Assembly (NCBI GenBank): GCA_934691725.1 | Contig: CAKUTF010000006.1 | Coordinates: forward strand, 37,394-101,393 | Origin: an uncultured Fibrobacter sp. | GTDB lineage: Bacteria > Fibrobacterota > Fibrobacteria > Fibrobacterales > Fibrobacteraceae | Length of the DNA stretch: 64,000 nt | Direction: 5' to 3' | Program-made: the position numbers and the translations under genes | The notes under the pieces: model-generated | Databases searched by the model: none | Told to the model about the DNA's origin: nothing | Seen by the model: only the letters and a program-made list of their open reading frames with translations | Shown: positions 63,401-64,000 of the stretch, piece by piece | How the letters are laid out: the number at the start of each line of letters is the position of its first letter | Position numbering within the stretch: the first letter of the stretch is position 1

Positions 63401-63934
63401 ATACACAACAACCTTTTTCTCGTTTTTATCAATACCGAGTAAATAAGGAGTTCCATTTTCCAGATAACCGAGCGACACGCTGACAACCGGCAGCTTCTCC
63501 GAATGAATCGTCAACGGTTGTTTATCGATGGCCTGATAGACATAATCAAACGATACTTTTCCGCAGTTCGCCCCTTGAATTTCCTTCATCATGCCTAATG
63601 CATAAGAATCATTCAAATACGCTTTATACACATTATCATAGTATTCATACGATTCTCGTTTCATTTCCTTTCCGGAGCCATTCGCCCTCACGATTCGTGT
63701 CAATAAACGCTTGACGTATTTTTTATTTTCGTCGACATCTAGGCTTGGAAAAACTTTCAAAGCTTCATAACAGAAAGTAACCGTTTGCAAGATTTCACCA
63801 TCCATTCCATAAAGCTCAATCTTAGACAAGAATTTTCGTTCCAAAGGATCCGCGAATGCATCAATTTCATCATCAGCAGAAAGTTCTTCCTTTCCGACAG
63901 CATCAACCACTTCACCTTCAAAACGCGAATTCAA
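57473..63934 (-). CDS. Very large Rhs-associated surface/secreted protein, 5'-truncated
   Basis: The remaining frame encodes 2153 residues, beginning at a TTG with no ribosome site, already inside a domain (FLSKIELYGMDGEILQTVTF, KRLLTRIVRANGSGKEM). This resembles the shell-forming SpvB/TcdB middle region of ABC-type toxin B components. A beta-propeller-like part, then a cadherin-like beta-sandwich near residues 1720-1830 (HLEPGENRIEINVIGANGVS), an acidic linker, and a C-terminal repeat region with bactofilin-like phrases (GNVTLYDRASISADEVVG) follow. The stop is 9 bases before the Rhs gene start, so both are one unit, like fused B/C toxin components. The true N-terminus is lost. Confidence 0.65.
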   Translation of the reverse strand: MNSRFEGEVVDAVGKEELSADDEIDAFADPLERKFLSKIELYGMDGEILQTVTFCYEALKVFPSLDVDENKKYVKRLLTRIVRANGSGKEMKRESYEYYDNVYKAYLNDSYALGMMKEIQGANCGKVSFDYVYQAIDKQPLTIHSEKLPVVSVSLGYLENGTPYLLGIDKNEKKVVVYYWQNGAWNIREELSSLPYHEDGYFSTAKNSWFAYATGRGDRYDMYPVVWDGATWQVKPRVHDDGDKELVLAGPNYIVKGNLSSTKSTLTLTVPWTLWGGSFVIDTLSADEGIMDNRFLQIYPSENHIAVSYVGRDWGNNYRVRIFSFKYDASGISVQKTYDNDDLDDDNRYYWGNGYLFGAVESTGLWGQRAEAYHWNGSGWTKLLNYDVHGVQGVPRAQAVGYNYVAMRHNDNDDLTLFDWDGESWLIPFENRNMVHHDDFDLLEEAEWDAVGSVNFFVTRRPKVDNMIEIPYFCWPKFKRWGVKWKCKYVSVWSETHPGANVELFERKNDGGWIRHGEVNTDGSKREKHLVVGSNWYIEKRSNKAYLWDGVKWNEEQLDINWSHFKDIRNPGGQGPTTVEVFDESYSIGDFFAVEGGAETTEAGTTTIYYKKNDSFVKNKGVLLVERKTVQDPIVDKEYSYKYVYNFDKAPDIAFDYVNNTPLITTVRVELPDNSGMIERELCPIDYSDVGLGLGKICAERTYVGEVVEKSSISKYTRYRNANWPNMLHVDAVSSIETCIKGVKGKDSIEYNIALNGQPSRKLSFENGSNEVSSEQVLRYSAEEYAFERSVNHLRNPLLSYSCKPNCSTGKVVESTAARYAAANDFVGTPHLVEEWIYNPDSLVNGSSFQGIPWALHENPSGIWKKNSVVSKFLNGFAVEKTDAIGNKTARVVDDDSIAFERAVVQNAGFDEILVVPGDRCNEKGMDVTSDCHLLPLQGRATDGESPTNGRFSKVVMDLRYGFSGFVKWAKQGKYRFSAWFQNADNTSASVSLTVNGIQRQNWTLDGNAAGKWHYAEWEGNVEAGLLNVSLSSTGNTRVQDIRMVPANAKASVRYYDAHFETSVVEVDDRGVGKHIALDENGRMERTYGEDASGNLRLLSKAEYGDAKCSDPVSGSDDLESLIFDDKPILQSSTDRNLQYVLAGDKEGIAISWKPKNKEAIVRYRLYADGDGSSTGWHYDCCSANDGLSAALDGNTSYTLEIDVGSDSRNIYTVHIQKASTGWVRYGNVLRKAEMPLFIDKDDSSKIVYSASDGVYTADFSGNSWVENLVTLQKSKALSGTMSGGNSYLLSMPRILMVDSTSNENAVLFSGNSETWTDNGYIFDASVYGLDFAISTNSVGNVCVAYVKTSAHDSTTSPVLASSCFVNNAWKPIGGYTAFGQDFDAPPSVVPGIIENCDVYGVDMTTGPGGKLYVAYVARNPYFELYKDDVIAEHGDGVSSPKFLIIKRLFDASESGISGSGSIWAGPTLTKDPASGDMLPNYLGDFVFVDDSIPLTMVKQFKIVGDAGYIYLAVAYNVSVDNTDKTAVTVLRGEYVDTEDEDGTLEHRLRFTPYEDASIVNSAGLPVEQERRIIAYLESDAPFDFAVRNGIPYVLFANSQNEDGLTLVSYRDSRWLSVGIPAFVKANKTLKAANLAFGSNGTPVVVVQASDKETKSRRKHIVPMKYVSTDDVDITLSGIQVTGAVTTISSEFRQYILNYSAKLLSEDSVIEISPALMEPLDVASVQVLHNGTQVSYEGINFFGALISWVGSIFSPGYNFQDLTSEIHLEPGENRIEINVIGANGVSLTYTIDLFREYPTADSSDKTLQYSVSTNSNLIPVGIALDTALYVSRGDSSYRKFCIQFPLGVHLWFKGTTYFRSTCIDLDFTKSPVDTLLLEDENGNRHVIFVEDDNTAEIKKGEEDDDSGEDDGENENIPQPYRTLLGHKVYATGNVTLYDRASISADEVVGKTVEVCAGANVLAQMTVEGDVLLRSNSNVEDVTMGGNLYMQDGASYGKIEHRNVHIADIPVNYFVTGIADFIVGVNETATISFGAYKDFHAYANSEIHFESGEYYFDSFVVEPDVKVYFDGPVRLWVQNAISIADRANLYNSPGGAKNVFLYTNAPGLMYFGVSSDFASILVAPYATVSIAPRSRWEGLIWANNIYVQADAVIE

Positions 63935-63938
63935 CCTG

Positions 63939-64000
63939 TCAATGCAACAGAATGTTGAACTTGTGTAAAATATACTCTTTCGGTGTCATGTAGCCAAGCC
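63939..64000 (-). pseudogene. C-terminal end of a transposase (integrase-core type), at window edge
   Basis: The minus-strand frame entering from the right edge reads LGYMTPKEYILHKFNILLH and stops. LGYxTPxEYI is the usual ending of IS3-like and other rve-domain transposases. It lies 5 bases before the broken start of the 2153-residue frame, so an insertion sequence probably truncated that gene. Only 20 codons are visible, so the family and completeness are uncertain. Confidence 0.4.

Overview
The window reads as a chromosomal segment of a Fibrobacter-type bacterium (phylum Fibrobacterota, FCB group). The direct evidence is a protein ending in the Fibrobacter succinogenes major paralogous (FISUMP, TIGR02145) type domain at 46939-48051 and a TIGR02147-type protein at 11760-12638, both families described mainly from Fibrobacter. 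A Gram-negative envelope is indicated by lnt, lpxH, many lipoproteins and a lipopolysaccharide-type glycosyltransferase cluster. No rRNA, tRNA or CRISPR array was recognised. Most coding DNA is balanced in composition; parts of 21-24 kb and 48-64 kb are visibly more A/T-rich.

Layout. 1-2.8 kb: start of an FAD oxidoreductase, a family 5 solute-binding lipoprotein and RNase III. 2.8-3.5 kb: a non-coding block of modular repeats and hairpins. 3.5-6.2 kb: a DMT-family exporter facing an NhaC-type antiporter with an upstream 57-residue gene. 6.4-10.4 kb: the yceD-rpmF-plsX-(47-codon ORF)-fabD-fabG-acpP operon, with a recognisable promoter at one end and a terminator at the other. 10.4-18.7 kb: a TIGR02147/lipoprotein pair, several uncharacterised envelope genes, lpxH, rsmI and lnt. 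18.7-26.3 kb: a surface polysaccharide cluster (GT4, two paralogous GT8-like enzymes, a flippase, a shortened LPS-type protein, an LTA-synthase-like sulfatase). 26.3-48 kb: mostly housekeeping genes: a Ski2-like helicase, a PpiD/SurA foldase, nadB, a Lys/Ala/Pro-rich zinc protein, lepA, a signal-peptidase-like protein, hemA-hemC-hemD, folB, comM, spoVG, pilC-pilT, a thioredoxin-like protein, epmA and the FISUMP protein.

48-64 kb is the accessory region and the most interesting part. Reading leftward on the minus strand there is a transposase tail at the window edge, a 5'-truncated 2153-residue secreted-type protein, and a Sec-exported 1624-residue Rhs/YD-repeat protein whose tip carries an HExxH metallopeptidase motif. 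Next come a lipoprotein-like candidate immunity gene, a displaced second Rhs tip with a different toxin domain, and a second lipoprotein candidate immunity gene. The second toxin is a permuted NlpC/P60-like domain split by an in-frame TAG between its His and Cys. A third Rhs tip follows, cut off by a decayed IS256-family element, beyond which lies the 3' end of an unrelated glycosyltransferase gene. The homologous Rhs segment recurs in front of each module, so the locus looks like a reservoir of exchangeable envelope-directed toxin/immunity cassettes.

At the promoter level, many operon-leading genes have a TATATT/TATAAT-like hexamer only 6-9 bases before the start codon and no clear Shine-Dalgarno sequence, whereas operon-internal genes usually have one. 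This suggests that leaderless or nearly leaderless mRNAs are common here.
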